Below the pieces are notes generated by a model. It worked only from the letters and a program-made list of their open reading frames with translations. It searched no databases and was not told the DNA's origin. 56,830 bases of DNA from Clostridia bacterium. GTDB lineage: Bacteria > Bacillota > Clostridia > Oscillospirales > CAG-272. Of the stretch, positions 34,047-41,468 are shown in pieces. Position numbers and translations under genes: made by a program. The stretch covers positions 1-56,830 of the forward strand of contig JAFQPR010000017.1 of the NCBI GenBank assembly GCA_017411605.1, written 5' to 3'. Each line of letters begins with the position of its first letter. The first letter of the stretch is position 1.

Positions 34047-35024
34047 TCAATGAGCCGAGCGGCGCTGAGCCTTGCGCTCGGGAACCTGACCGTTAGAGCG
34101 GTCAACAAGTCTTATAAATATAGTTTCAAGGTCTGTTCCGACAGGAGCCATTCCGAGAATAGCCCACGATTTTGATGCGCAGAGATTGAATACGGGCTTT
34201 CTTACGTCTATACCCTTGTCACTCTCAACCACGTAGCCGTAAGCATCGCTGTCCCTCTCTCCCGTCGCGGTAACGCTCTTGACACCGCGTATCTTTTCAA
34301 GCGCGGAAACAACATCGCGCTGAGGACCGCAGATCTTCACCTCATACTGATAGCCCTCTTCGATAGCTCGGGTGAGCTCTGAGGTCTTCTCGTCGGCGAT
34401 TATCTTACCGTGATTGATGATTATAACCCTCTCGCATACCGCTTGGACCTCTGCGAGAATATGAGTCGAAAGAATAACCGTGTGGTTTTTAGAAAGGGTT
34501 CTTATAAGGTTTCTTATCTCGAGGATCTGCTTCGGGTCAAGTCCGACCGTCGGCTCGTCAAATACTATCAGCTTCGGATCGCCCACAAGCGCCTGAGCTA
34601 TGCCGACTCTCTGCTTATATCCTTTAGATAAGTTCTTTATAAGCCTTTTCCTTACGTCGGCTATTTTTACGACGTTTATTATCTCATTAAGATGAGCCTC
34701 TCTGTCAAACGTGCAGCCCTTGAGCTCGTATACGAAGTTGAGATACTCCTCTACCGTCATATCCTGATAAAGAGGCGGCTGCTCGGGAAGGAAGCCTATA
34801 ATACTCTTCGCTTCAATGGGATGCTCGAGGATATCTATACCGTCTATGTACGCTTTTCCCGATGTGCTTGAAAGATAACCCGTCAGAATATTCATCGTGG
34901 TGCTCTTTCCCGCTCCGTTAGGACCGAGAAGACCTACTATTTCACCTTCTCCTATTTCAAAGCTTACGTCATTCAAGGCATAATTCTGACCGTAGCGTTT
35001 GACAAGATTTTCTACTTTTACCAT
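34047..35024 (-). CDS. ABC transporter ATP-binding protein, GldA-like
   Basis: The 325-residue ATPase subunit of the ABC-2 system. Walker A GLLGPNGAGKSTT (about 34-46), Q-loop GFLPEQPPLY, signature LSKGYKQRVGIAQAL (about 132), Walker B PKLIVFDEPT and H-loop STHIL are all intact, so it should hydrolyse ATP. A C-terminal extension (about 215-325) is typical of this subgroup. I chose the ATG at 35024 (MVKVENLVKRYG); an upstream in-frame TTG at 35102 has no ribosome binding site. The only good site, AAAGGAA (35050-35056), is separated from the ATG by a small hairpin at 35035-35049. It is the first gene of the Gld-like operon. Confidence 0.93.
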   Translation of the reverse strand: MVKVENLVKRYGQNYALNDVSFEIGEGEIVGLLGPNGAGKSTTMNILTGYLSSTSGKAYIDGIDILEHPIEAKSIIGFLPEQPPLYQDMTVEEYLNFVYELKGCTFDREAHLNEIINVVKIADVRKRLIKNLSKGYKQRVGIAQALVGDPKLIVFDEPTVGLDPKQILEIRNLIRTLSKNHTVILSTHILAEVQAVCERVIIINHGKIIADEKTSELTRAIEEGYQYEVKICGPQRDVVSALEKIRGVKSVTATGERDSDAYGYVVESDKGIDVRKPVFNLCASKSWAILGMAPVGTDLETIFIRLVDRSNGQVPERKAQRRSAH

Positions 35025-35104
35025 TTTTATTGCCGTCGGCTGTGCCGACTTCCTTTCAGAATATTGTAACGTTGCGCGGGGCAACAAATTTGCATTACCC
35101 AACT

Positions 35105-35113
35105 AGTATACCA
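35105..35113 (-). promoter_or_regulatory. Possible extended -10 promoter of the Gld-like operon
   Basis: On the minus strand TGG followed by TATACT resembles an extended -10 element; no good -35 box lies 16-18 bases upstream. It is the best candidate start for the operon that begins with the ATPase gene. Confidence 0.4.
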
Positions 35114-35208
35114 CACAATTGTAAACAAACTTTTAACAAAATATATTAAATCAAAATATTATTTAATAATTTTTTCAAAATAAAATTTGAATATTCCCGA
35201 AACCGCAC

Positions 35209-35237
35209 TTGACAAAAGCCTCTTTCGGTTGTATAAT
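35209..35237 (+). promoter_or_regulatory. Predicted promoter of trpS
   Basis: Consensus TTGACA (35209-35214), 17 bases, TATAAT (35232-35237). Confidence 0.88.
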
Positions 35238-35262
35238 CTTGTATATTATAATTTTTGATTGC

Positions 35263-35295
35263 CCTTGCGTTTTGCCAAAAGGCTTTGCCGCAAGG
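35263..35295 (+). promoter_or_regulatory. Leader hairpin overlapping the trpS ribosome binding site
   Basis: CCTTGCG (35263-35269) pairs with CGCAAGG (35289-35295), with an inner GCC-AAAA-GGC helix. The 3' arm includes the AAGG of the AAGGAG sequence, so the stem can mask part of the ribosome binding region. It is not a T-box: no specifier or T-box core is present. Confidence 0.5.
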
Positions 35296-35308
35296 AGAAA
35301 GGAATGAT

Positions 35309-36304
35309 ATGAATAAGGATATCAAAACAGTATTCTCGGGAGTTCAGCCTTCGGGAAACCTTACGATAGGAAACTACCTTGGCGCTATAAAGAACTTTTC
35401 GCGTTTTTCCGAGGAATACAAGACCTTTTACTGCGTTGTTGACCTTCACGCCATCACGGTAAGGCAGGTTCCCGCGGATCTCAGAAGAAGAACGTACGAG
35501 ACGCTTGCGCTTTACATGGCTTGCGGTCTTGACGAAACTAAAAACACGCTCTTCGTTCAATCTCACGTTAAGGAGCACGCAGAGCTCGGTTGGATACTAA
35601 ATTGCTACACGATGTTCGGCGAGCTTTCAAGAATGACCCAATTTAAGGATAAAAGCGCAAAACATGCGCAAAATATAAACGCAGGTCTATTTACCTATCC
35701 CACTCTTATGGCTGCGGATATACTCCTCTATCAGACCGACCTTGTGCCCGTTGGAATCGACCAAAAGCAGCACCTCGAGCTTGCGCGTGACGTTGCTATG
35801 CGCTTCAATCAGATATATTCGGATACCTTCACTGTTCCCGAGGGTTATATCCCGCAAGACACGATGAAGATAATGTCACTCGCAGATCCTCTTGCCAAGA
35901 TGTCAAAATCCGACGAGAATCAGAACGCGGTAGTATATATTCTTGATTCAAAAGACGATATTATGCGTAAGTTCAAGAAGGCCGTTACAGACTCCGAGGC
36001 ATGCGTAAAGTATTCCGAGGATAAACCCGGCGTATCAAATCTCATGACCATATATCGCGCGTTTACCGGAAAGACCTTCGACGAAATCGAAAGAGAGTTT
36101 GACGGTAAGGGCTACGGTGACTTCAAGCTTGCCGTTGGCGAAGCTTGCGCTGACGGTCTTGCTCCCGTAAGAGATGAATATGCAAGGCTCATAGCCGATA
36201 AGGCTCACCTCGAATCCGTAATGAAGATGGGTGCAGAGGATGCTCAGCATTATGCTATGCGTACGATGTCAAAGGTTAAGAGAAAGATAGGTTTTGTAAA
36301 CTAA
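35309..36304 (+). CDS. trpS: Tryptophan-tRNA ligase
   Basis: Charges tRNA-Trp. The 331-residue length fits bacterial TrpS. The class I signature appears as SGNLTIGNYLGAI (TIGN in place of HIGH, normal for TrpS), with PTLMAADILLYQTDLVPVGIDQKQHLELARDVA (about 133-165) for tryptophan binding, and LAKMSKSDEN as the KMSKS loop. I chose the ATG at 35309 (AAAGGA 5 bases upstream); a longer frame from TTG at 35255 would run through the leader hairpin and adds nothing family-like. It has a consensus promoter, a leader hairpin, and a terminator-like hairpin 30 bases past the stop. Confidence 0.97.
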   Translation: MNKDIKTVFSGVQPSGNLTIGNYLGAIKNFSRFSEEYKTFYCVVDLHAITVRQVPADLRRRTYETLALYMACGLDETKNTLFVQSHVKEHAELGWILNCYTMFGELSRMTQFKDKSAKHAQNINAGLFTYPTLMAADILLYQTDLVPVGIDQKQHLELARDVAMRFNQIYSDTFTVPEGYIPQDTMKIMSLADPLAKMSKSDENQNAVVYILDSKDDIMRKFKKAVTDSEACVKYSEDKPGVSNLMTIYRAFTGKTFDEIEREFDGKGYGDFKLAVGEACADGLAPVRDEYARLIADKAHLESVMKMGAEDAQHYAMRTMSKVKRKIGFVN

Positions 36305-36334
36305 AGTTATCATAAACCTTATAAACAGGAGATA

Positions 36335-36380
36335 GAACTGCTATTTTTCGGTTAATTCCGAGTAGCAGTTCTTTGTTTTT
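36335..36380 (+). terminator. Terminator-like hairpin between trpS and the WecA-like gene
   Basis: GAACTGCTA pairs perfectly with TAGCAGTTC (inner CGG/CCG), followed by TTTGTTTTT. The next base begins the ATG of the WecA-like gene, and the only AGGAG (36327-36331) is upstream of the hairpin, an unusual arrangement. Confidence 0.75.
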
Positions 36381-37304
36381 ATGTCGCAAATTAAGCTGCC
36401 GATAATTGCCGCTATTGCCTTTGGAATATCATATCTTTTTACGCCGGCTACAATTCCGCTCTGCAAAAAGGTCGGAGCAATAGATATACCCGACGGCGGA
36501 AGAAAAATCAACACGGTTCCCATCCCTCGCCTTGGCGGACTCGGATTTTTTCTCTCGTGCCTTCTGGTGCTTTTTCCGTTTATAGGGGAGAGCGGCACTG
36601 TCGCGGCTCTGCTCGCGGGAGGGGCTATAATAGTTGCGGGCGGAGTCGCAGATGACGTATTCTCTATATCACCGACAGCAAAGCTCTTCGTTCAAGCAGC
36701 CGCCGCTTTCGTTACAATGGTGTTTATAGAAATGCCTACGGAATTCTCGTTCTTTGGAGTGTTTCGGATACCTCTTGGCGGTTTTTTCGGTTTCTGCTTC
36801 GTTTTGCTTAGGCTGATATTCACCGTAAACGCGGTAAATTTCTCCGACGGACTTGACGGACTCGCCTCGGGACTCTCTGCTACGGCGCTTTTCGCGTTAT
36901 TCCTTTACGGTATGGCAAACCTTAACACGGTACCCGCCGTAAGCGCTCTTGTCCTCGGCTCTGCGGTGCTCGGATTTCTTCCTTATAATAAATATCACGC
37001 AAAGGTTTTTATGGGAGATTCGGGCTCGCAATTTCTCGGTCTGGCTATCGCAATACTGTCACTGGGAAACGCGCCCGGCGGCAATTTCACTCTTGAAAGC
37101 TCACTCTTTCTTGCCGTGCCTACTATCGATACGACTCTTTCGGTGATACGCAGGATAGTAAAAAGAAAAAGCCCCTTCATTGCTGACAAGGGGCATCTTC
37201 ATCATATTCTTCTTAAAGCGGGAGTTCCGCATCCGCTCGCCGTCAACCTTCTCGTGGCGGCGTCCGCGGTAATAGCTCTTTTCACTCTTTTAATCGCGCT
37301 TTAG
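36381..37304 (+). CDS. Undecaprenyl-phosphate sugar-phosphate transferase, WecA/TagO type
   Basis: A polytopic enzyme (307 residues, about ten helices) that transfers a GlcNAc- or similar sugar-phosphate to undecaprenyl phosphate, beginning wall teichoic acid or other glycopolymer synthesis. Signatures: IDIPDGGRKINTVPIPRLGG after helix 1, GGVADDVFSISPTAKL with the Asp pair, AVNFSDGLDGLASGL, YNKYHAKVFMGDSGSQFLG, and the KGHLHHILLKAG His motif that separates WecA/TagO from MraY. No longer start is possible, since an in-frame stop lies 18 bases upstream. The ATG directly follows the U-tract of a hairpin, so initiation is unusual. No other teichoic acid gene adjoins it. Family assignment secure, acceptor pathway inferred. 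Confidence 0.92.
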   Translation: MSQIKLPIIAAIAFGISYLFTPATIPLCKKVGAIDIPDGGRKINTVPIPRLGGLGFFLSCLLVLFPFIGESGTVAALLAGGAIIVAGGVADDVFSISPTAKLFVQAAAAFVTMVFIEMPTEFSFFGVFRIPLGGFFGFCFVLLRLIFTVNAVNFSDGLDGLASGLSATALFALFLYGMANLNTVPAVSALVLGSAVLGFLPYNKYHAKVFMGDSGSQFLGLAIAILSLGNAPGGNFTLESSLFLAVPTIDTTLSVIRRIVKRKSPFIADKGHLHHILLKAGVPHPLAVNLLVAASAVIALFTLLIAL

Positions 37305-37352
37305 CCTTTATACGTGTTAAAAAAGCATTATTTCAAAAGGACCTCACTTATC

Positions 37353-38249
37353 TTACACGCGGTAATACTTTCCCTGCGCGGCGCCCATGCTCTCCATCTT
37401 TTTGACTATTCCCGAAATAACCGCGTTTTTCTCTGTATTCCAGGAGGGAGCAACGAGCAGCTCCCTCGGGCAATCTCCCGTAAGCCTGTGGATAACCGCG
37501 TTTGGATTAATATGAGTCAGCACGTAGGCGGCACGCTCTATATAGGTTTCCATATCTATCGGCGTATAGCTGCCGTCGCGGTACATTTTCGCTAAAGTCG
37601 TTCCCTCGGCAACGTAAACGGAATGTATCTTAATTCCCCACGGGTCGGCATCATTCAGTATTTTAACCGTTTCCCGAAGCTCACTCTCTCCCTCGTTCGG
37701 AAGACCTATCATAATATGAGTGACTACGGGTATGCCGTATTTTTTTAAAACTCTCACAGCCTCAAGATAAACCGAGCTATCGTAGCCTCGGTTTATTATT
37801 TTTGCGGTCGCGTCGCTCGCGGTCTGAAGCCCGAGCTCCACCCATACGTCAACCCTTTCCCTATAAGATGCAATAAGAGAAGCTACCTCTTCGTTAATGC
37901 AGTCGGGGCGCGTACCGATAGCAAGCACCTTTATTCTTTCGTCGATAAGCGCCGCGTCATATCTCTCGCGAAGCACGTGGGGCTCGGCGTACGTATTCGT
38001 ATAGTTCTGAAAATAAGCGATAAATCTATCGTCTTCGGTTGCCATAGAGAGCGCCGCCATGACCTGCGCGCGTATTGATGTTCCCGCCTTAATATGCTCT
38101 CCCGAGCCGCGTTCGCTGCAGTATATGCACCCACCCGTGCCGATTTTTCCATCTCTGTTCGGACAGGTAAAGCCGCCGTCGATACATATCTTACGCACCC
38201 GCTTACCGTATTTTTCTTTCAAATATCCGCTAAGGTTATTATACAGCAT
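37353..38249 (-). CDS. Radical SAM protein, TIGR01212 (YhcC/YtqA) family
   Basis: A 298-residue radical SAM protein. The cluster-binding segment is ICIDGGFTCPNRDGKIGTGG followed by CIYC, the spacing characteristic of TIGR01212, and RGSGEH follows. Later parts include FQNYTNTYAEP, LAIGTRPDCI, WVELGLQTASD, THIMIGLPNEGE and GIKIHSVYVAEGT. The family's substrate was not known to me with certainty; roles in tRNA or small-molecule modification have been suggested. GGGGAGG lies just before the ATG at 38249; an in-frame longer reading runs into the tRNA terminator and is rejected. It converges on the WecA-like gene with no clear terminator between. Confidence 0.92.
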   Translation of the reverse strand: MLYNNLSGYLKEKYGKRVRKICIDGGFTCPNRDGKIGTGGCIYCSERGSGEHIKAGTSIRAQVMAALSMATEDDRFIAYFQNYTNTYAEPHVLRERYDAALIDERIKVLAIGTRPDCINEEVASLIASYRERVDVWVELGLQTASDATAKIINRGYDSSVYLEAVRVLKKYGIPVVTHIMIGLPNEGESELRETVKILNDADPWGIKIHSVYVAEGTTLAKMYRDGSYTPIDMETYIERAAYVLTHINPNAVIHRLTGDCPRELLVAPSWNTEKNAVISGIVKKMESMGAAQGKYYRV

Positions 38250-38312
38250 ACTTCCCCTCCCCGAAATAATTTTAACTCTGCAATACAGATAAATCCGTAT
38301 TGAAAAAAGCTC

Positions 38313-38350
38313 TATAAAAAACCAAAGCCCCGATGCAAATTGCATCGGGG
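38313..38350 (-). terminator. Terminator of tRNA-Thr
   Basis: On the minus strand CCCCGATGCA pairs perfectly with TGCATCGGGG (3-base loop), followed by CTTTGGTTTTTT. It begins 6 bases past the tRNA 3' end. Confidence 0.9.
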
Positions 38351-38355
38351 GTGTC

Positions 38356-38431
38356 TGGAGCTGCTACCCGGATTCGGACCGGGGACCTCATCCTTACCAA
38401 GGATGTGCTCTACCAGCTGAGCCATAGCAGC
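38356..38431 (-). tRNA. tRNA-Thr (anticodon GGT)
   Basis: A complete cloverleaf read on the minus strand: acceptor GCTGCTA with TAGCAGC, D-arm GCTCAGCTGGTAGAGC, anticodon arm CATCC-TTGGTAA-GGATG with GGT in the middle, and T-arm with GGTCCGAATCC. U discriminator and encoded CCA at the 3' end. GGT reads ACC and ACU threonine codons. Own promoter and terminator make it a monocistronic tRNA gene. Confidence 0.97.
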
Positions 38432-38471
38432 GCTTCTGCCCTTATAGGCTTTTGCCCATACTGACTCATAT

Positions 38472-38500
38472 ATTATAACAAATGGTTTTTGATTTGTCAA
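38472..38500 (-). promoter_or_regulatory. Predicted promoter of tRNA-Thr
   Basis: On the minus strand consensus TTGACA (38495-38500), 17 bases, TATAAT (38472-38477), about 40 bases before the tRNA. Confidence 0.88.
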
Positions 38501-38664
38501 GATGTTATTTAAAAATATTTTATTCGAATTTTATTTGCTTTTGTCATTCAAAAAAGCAGCAAACAGCACGTCGGCAGAAGATTTTTATTATATTTTCCTT
38601 TGCAGTCTTTTCTTCGGGTGACGTTTTCGTCGAAGCAAGGCGCACGGCACAAAGCAATATTATA

Positions 38665-38693
38665 TTGACAGCGCGTATGCAATATGGTAAAAT
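38665..38693 (+). promoter_or_regulatory. Predicted promoter of the flavoprotein-like gene pair
   Basis: TTGACA (38665-38670), 17 bases, TAAAAT (38688-38693), 30 bases before the ATG at 38724. The stretch 38501-38664 shows no gene. Confidence 0.8.
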
Positions 38694-38723
38694 TAGGTAT
38701 CAAAAAGCTTTAGGGAGTCGGTT

Positions 38724-39470
38724 ATGAAAAAATTCAAAGCTCTTATTATAGGAAGTTCATTTTCCGCAATAGGATATGCCGAGCATAACAAAAACACGCT
38801 GATAATTGAAGCGAGCGAGATACTCGATACGTCCTTTTATCTTCCAATGAGAGGTTTCGAGGGAAGCGCCTATGCTCCAAAAACGGAAAAAGGCCGTGAG
38901 CTTATGGGATTATTCTCCAAGCTTGGCATACTTTCAGACAGAGGTATGAACGTTAACGCCTTTGAGATAGGACTTTGCCGCTACGTCGAAAGAAATCCAA
39001 AAAATATTTATCTCAAATGCCGATTCGTCGAAGCGGAGCGCGCCGATGGCGGATATACCGTCACTCTTCTCCACAACGGCGGACTCGAGCGCGTTTTTGC
39101 AGAAAGGATAATCGACACCAGAGCGGTGTCTTTCACGGAACAAAGCCTTGCGGTTATCTTTGACGCGAACGGCGAAGAGTCAAATACCGAAAAAATAACC
39201 CGAGTTTTCAAAGATTCAGAACAAAAAAAGGCGTTTTACGAGGGAAGATACGTTATTTACGCAAAAACCGAATCCACGGATATCAACGCCGCAAAAGCCG
39301 AGATAATAAATAAATGGAAAAATCTTTCCGGATACAGAATTCTATATATCGCGCCCGTCTTTTACCGAGTTTACGACGAATACCCACAGCTCTCCGACGG
39401 AGCTTTCGATAATCCCATAGCGGCGTTTGAATACGGAATTCGTCTTGCAAGAGAGGAGGCTGAACTATGA
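38724..39470 (+). CDS. Rossmann-like partner of the FAD-dependent oxidoreductase
   Basis: A 248-residue protein without a sure family. The N-terminus KALIIGSSFSAIGYA followed by NTLIIEAS resembles a dinucleotide-binding beta-alpha-beta start with the glycine motif degraded (GxSxxA in place of GxGxxG) and the acidic end of the second strand (E) kept. FEGSAYAPKTEKGRELM, a long RVFAERIIDTRAV strand (like the ATG/TR motif of flavoproteins) and AAFEYGIRLAREEAEL at the C-terminus follow; the last resembles the closing FAD-contact helix of such enzymes. It overlaps the next gene by four bases (ATGA), a strong sign of translational coupling and a shared complex or pathway. A true FAD-binding role is uncertain. 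Confidence 0.7.
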   Translation: MKKFKALIIGSSFSAIGYAEHNKNTLIIEASEILDTSFYLPMRGFEGSAYAPKTEKGRELMGLFSKLGILSDRGMNVNAFEIGLCRYVERNPKNIYLKCRFVEAERADGGYTVTLLHNGGLERVFAERIIDTRAVSFTEQSLAVIFDANGEESNTEKITRVFKDSEQKKAFYEGRYVIYAKTESTDINAAKAEIINKWKNLSGYRILYIAPVFYRVYDEYPQLSDGAFDNPIAAFEYGIRLAREEAEL

Positions 39471-41323
39471 AGCTTTATACCTTAATAGACTCATCTGTAT
39501 CAGCGGCAGATGCCGCACCCGATTTTTCACTTTGGTGCGATATTCTCGTCGTCGGAGCAGGCTCGGGAGGAATATTTGCCGCAACAACAGCGGCGGAGGA
39601 GGGCGCTGAAGTAATCCTCGTAGAAAATGATACGAGTATCGGCGGTATGCGTGTCCGAGGAAACGTAATGCCATACTATTACGGAGCACCCGGCGGAGCC
39701 TTCGAAGAGCTTGACTCTCGCGCGGAGTGGAGAGATATGTTCATAAGCATTATGAATCAGCCCGAGCCGCTCCAGGCAAAATATACGGAGCTTATAGAAA
39801 AAAGCGGCGCTCGTCTTATGGCGGATAGCGCGCCGCTCGGAATATTCTTTGAAGAAAAGCGCGCGGTAGGCATCAAGCTTCTCACCAAGGAAGGTCAGGT
39901 TGACGTTTCGGCAAAAATCATCATTGACGCCACCTCTGACGGACATCTTATCAGAATGTGTGGCGTAAAATACCGTTTCGGCAGAGAAATGGACGGAAAA
40001 ACCGCGCCGTTCACCGTAAGAACGCAGTACGTTTCAAACGGCAAATACGTTTCCGTAAACGATGACAGCGGTTATATAAATCAATATAATGAGGAAGCCT
40101 TCAGCGAAAGCATTATCCGCGCTCACGCAAATGCTGAAAAATTCTTAAAAAAGGGAGAGTTTTTGAGTCTTCCCACGCAAGCGGGTATAAGAGAAGGCTT
40201 GAGCTTTCTCGGCGAAGACACTCTGCGTTATACCGATCTTTGCTTTGGCAATTTCTCGGATAAGCCTATGTTCTACGCATATTCCGACTTAGATAAGCAC
40301 GGGCACGACAGAGCTCTCGACGATGACATATACCAAACGTGGATGACTGTGGCAAATCTTGCAACAGTAACCGTAAATATTCCCGTTCCGTTCGGCTGCG
40401 TTATTCCAAAAGGAATTGACGGTCTTATAACTGCCGGAAGATGCCTTTCAATTGACACGTATGCCCTCGGAGCTGTCAGAATGAATCGCGATATGCATAG
40501 AATGGGCGAGTGCATCGGCGTTGCCACGGCTATGGCGGTAAAGGGCGGTTTTACAGATATCCGCGAGGTCGATTACGGTATCTATTCAGAGAAGGTTACC
40601 GCGCGCGGTTGCTTCAACGGTTATCCCGACAGAACGTTCGGCTTCGATAACAACAGAAATCTGACGCCCTACAAGCCTCTTGAATTTAATATTGACAAAA
40701 CGCTCGAGCTTCTCTGCACCGAAACGCCCGGCGCCGCGGTATGGTCCTGCTATATTGCAAAAGACAAGGAGTATGCAAAATCAAAGGTTTACGCTCTTCT
40801 TGAAGACAGCGAGGACAGCTTCGTAAAATACAACTGCGCGATAGCGCTTGGAGTCATGGGCGACGAACGCGCTCTTCCGTATCTGCGCGAGATAGTAAAA
40901 AAACGGGATCATTATTATTACAAGGATTGCCGACGTTCAAATCAGCACAGATCGGCGATCGCCATATGCTTGCTTGGAAGAATAGGCACAAAGGATGACG
41001 TCAATACGCTCTCAGAGATAGTTTTTGATGAGAACGAAATAAACAAAGAGCTATACCACGTGCTGAAGCCCGAATATATCCACCACATTGAAGGGGACAG
41101 AAATTTTCTGTTCTTCGACATATTTACACACGCGGTGGGGGCATTGGTAAGAATTTATAAAAGATGCCACCTTAGCAAAGATGAGCTTTACTCTCACCTT
41201 CAAAAGCTTTTTGCAGACGAGGCGACGATAAGAAGAATTACTCACACAAAAGCTGATGAGCCCGCTTATATCGAGATAGCGACATTCTTCGACAGTATTC
41301 TTGAATCGTTAAAAAACAATTAA
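39467..41323 (+). CDS. FAD-dependent oxidoreductase with C-terminal HEAT-like repeats
   Basis: A 618-residue protein of the FAD_oxidored type. FAD-binding region: CDILVVGAGSGGIFAATTAA (about 22-41), then EVILVENDTSIGGM. A second Rossmann contact is IIIDATSDGHLIRMCG (about 150). IPKGIDGLITAGRCLSIDT (about 323) and AVRMNRDMHRMGECIGVATAMA form the closing FAD contact. From about 430 on come helical HEAT-like repeats (FVKYNCAIALGVMGDERALPYLREIV and a second LLGRIGTKDDVNTLSEIV unit). There is no signal peptide, so it is cytosolic. Oxidoreductases of this type occur with carbohydrate-degradation genes, but none is nearby; the substrate is unknown. It is coupled to the preceding gene by a four-base overlap. 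Confidence 0.88.
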   Translation: MKLYTLIDSSVSAADAAPDFSLWCDILVVGAGSGGIFAATTAAEEGAEVILVENDTSIGGMRVRGNVMPYYYGAPGGAFEELDSRAEWRDMFISIMNQPEPLQAKYTELIEKSGARLMADSAPLGIFFEEKRAVGIKLLTKEGQVDVSAKIIIDATSDGHLIRMCGVKYRFGREMDGKTAPFTVRTQYVSNGKYVSVNDDSGYINQYNEEAFSESIIRAHANAEKFLKKGEFLSLPTQAGIREGLSFLGEDTLRYTDLCFGNFSDKPMFYAYSDLDKHGHDRALDDDIYQTWMTVANLATVTVNIPVPFGCVIPKGIDGLITAGRCLSIDTYALGAVRMNRDMHRMGECIGVATAMAVKGGFTDIREVDYGIYSEKVTARGCFNGYPDRTFGFDNNRNLTPYKPLEFNIDKTLELLCTETPGAAVWSCYIAKDKEYAKSKVYALLEDSEDSFVKYNCAIALGVMGDERALPYLREIVKKRDHYYYKDCRRSNQHRSAIAICLLGRIGTKDDVNTLSEIVFDENEINKELYHVLKPEYIHHIEGDRNFLFFDIFTHAVGALVRIYKRCHLSKDELYSHLQKLFADEATIRRITHTKADEPAYIEIATFFDSILESLKNN

Positions 41324-41426
41324 AGTGCTTTTTTGTAAACAATTGTTTTAATATTGTGCGAAAAACACATATTTTAATTAGCTTTATTAAAGCAAGCGTT
41401 CTTTTTGATTAAATAATCTTTATACT

Positions 41427-41459
41427 ACAAAAGGGTAGCCACTTTGGTGTGGCTACCCT
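41427..41459 (-). terminator. Terminator of the ABC exporter genes
   Basis: On the minus strand AGGGTAGCCAC pairs perfectly with GTGGCTACCCT (6-base loop), followed by TTTTGTAG. The plus-strand side (41460 onward) lacks a T run. The stretch from 41324 to 41426 is AT-rich with no gene. Confidence 0.8.
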
Positions 41460-41468
41460 GAAATGTTT

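Noticed and set aside
35255-35308. Upstream extension of trpS from a TTG
   Set aside because: It would be encoded by the leader hairpin, has no ribosome binding site and matches nothing in TrpS; the ATG at 35309 is well supported.
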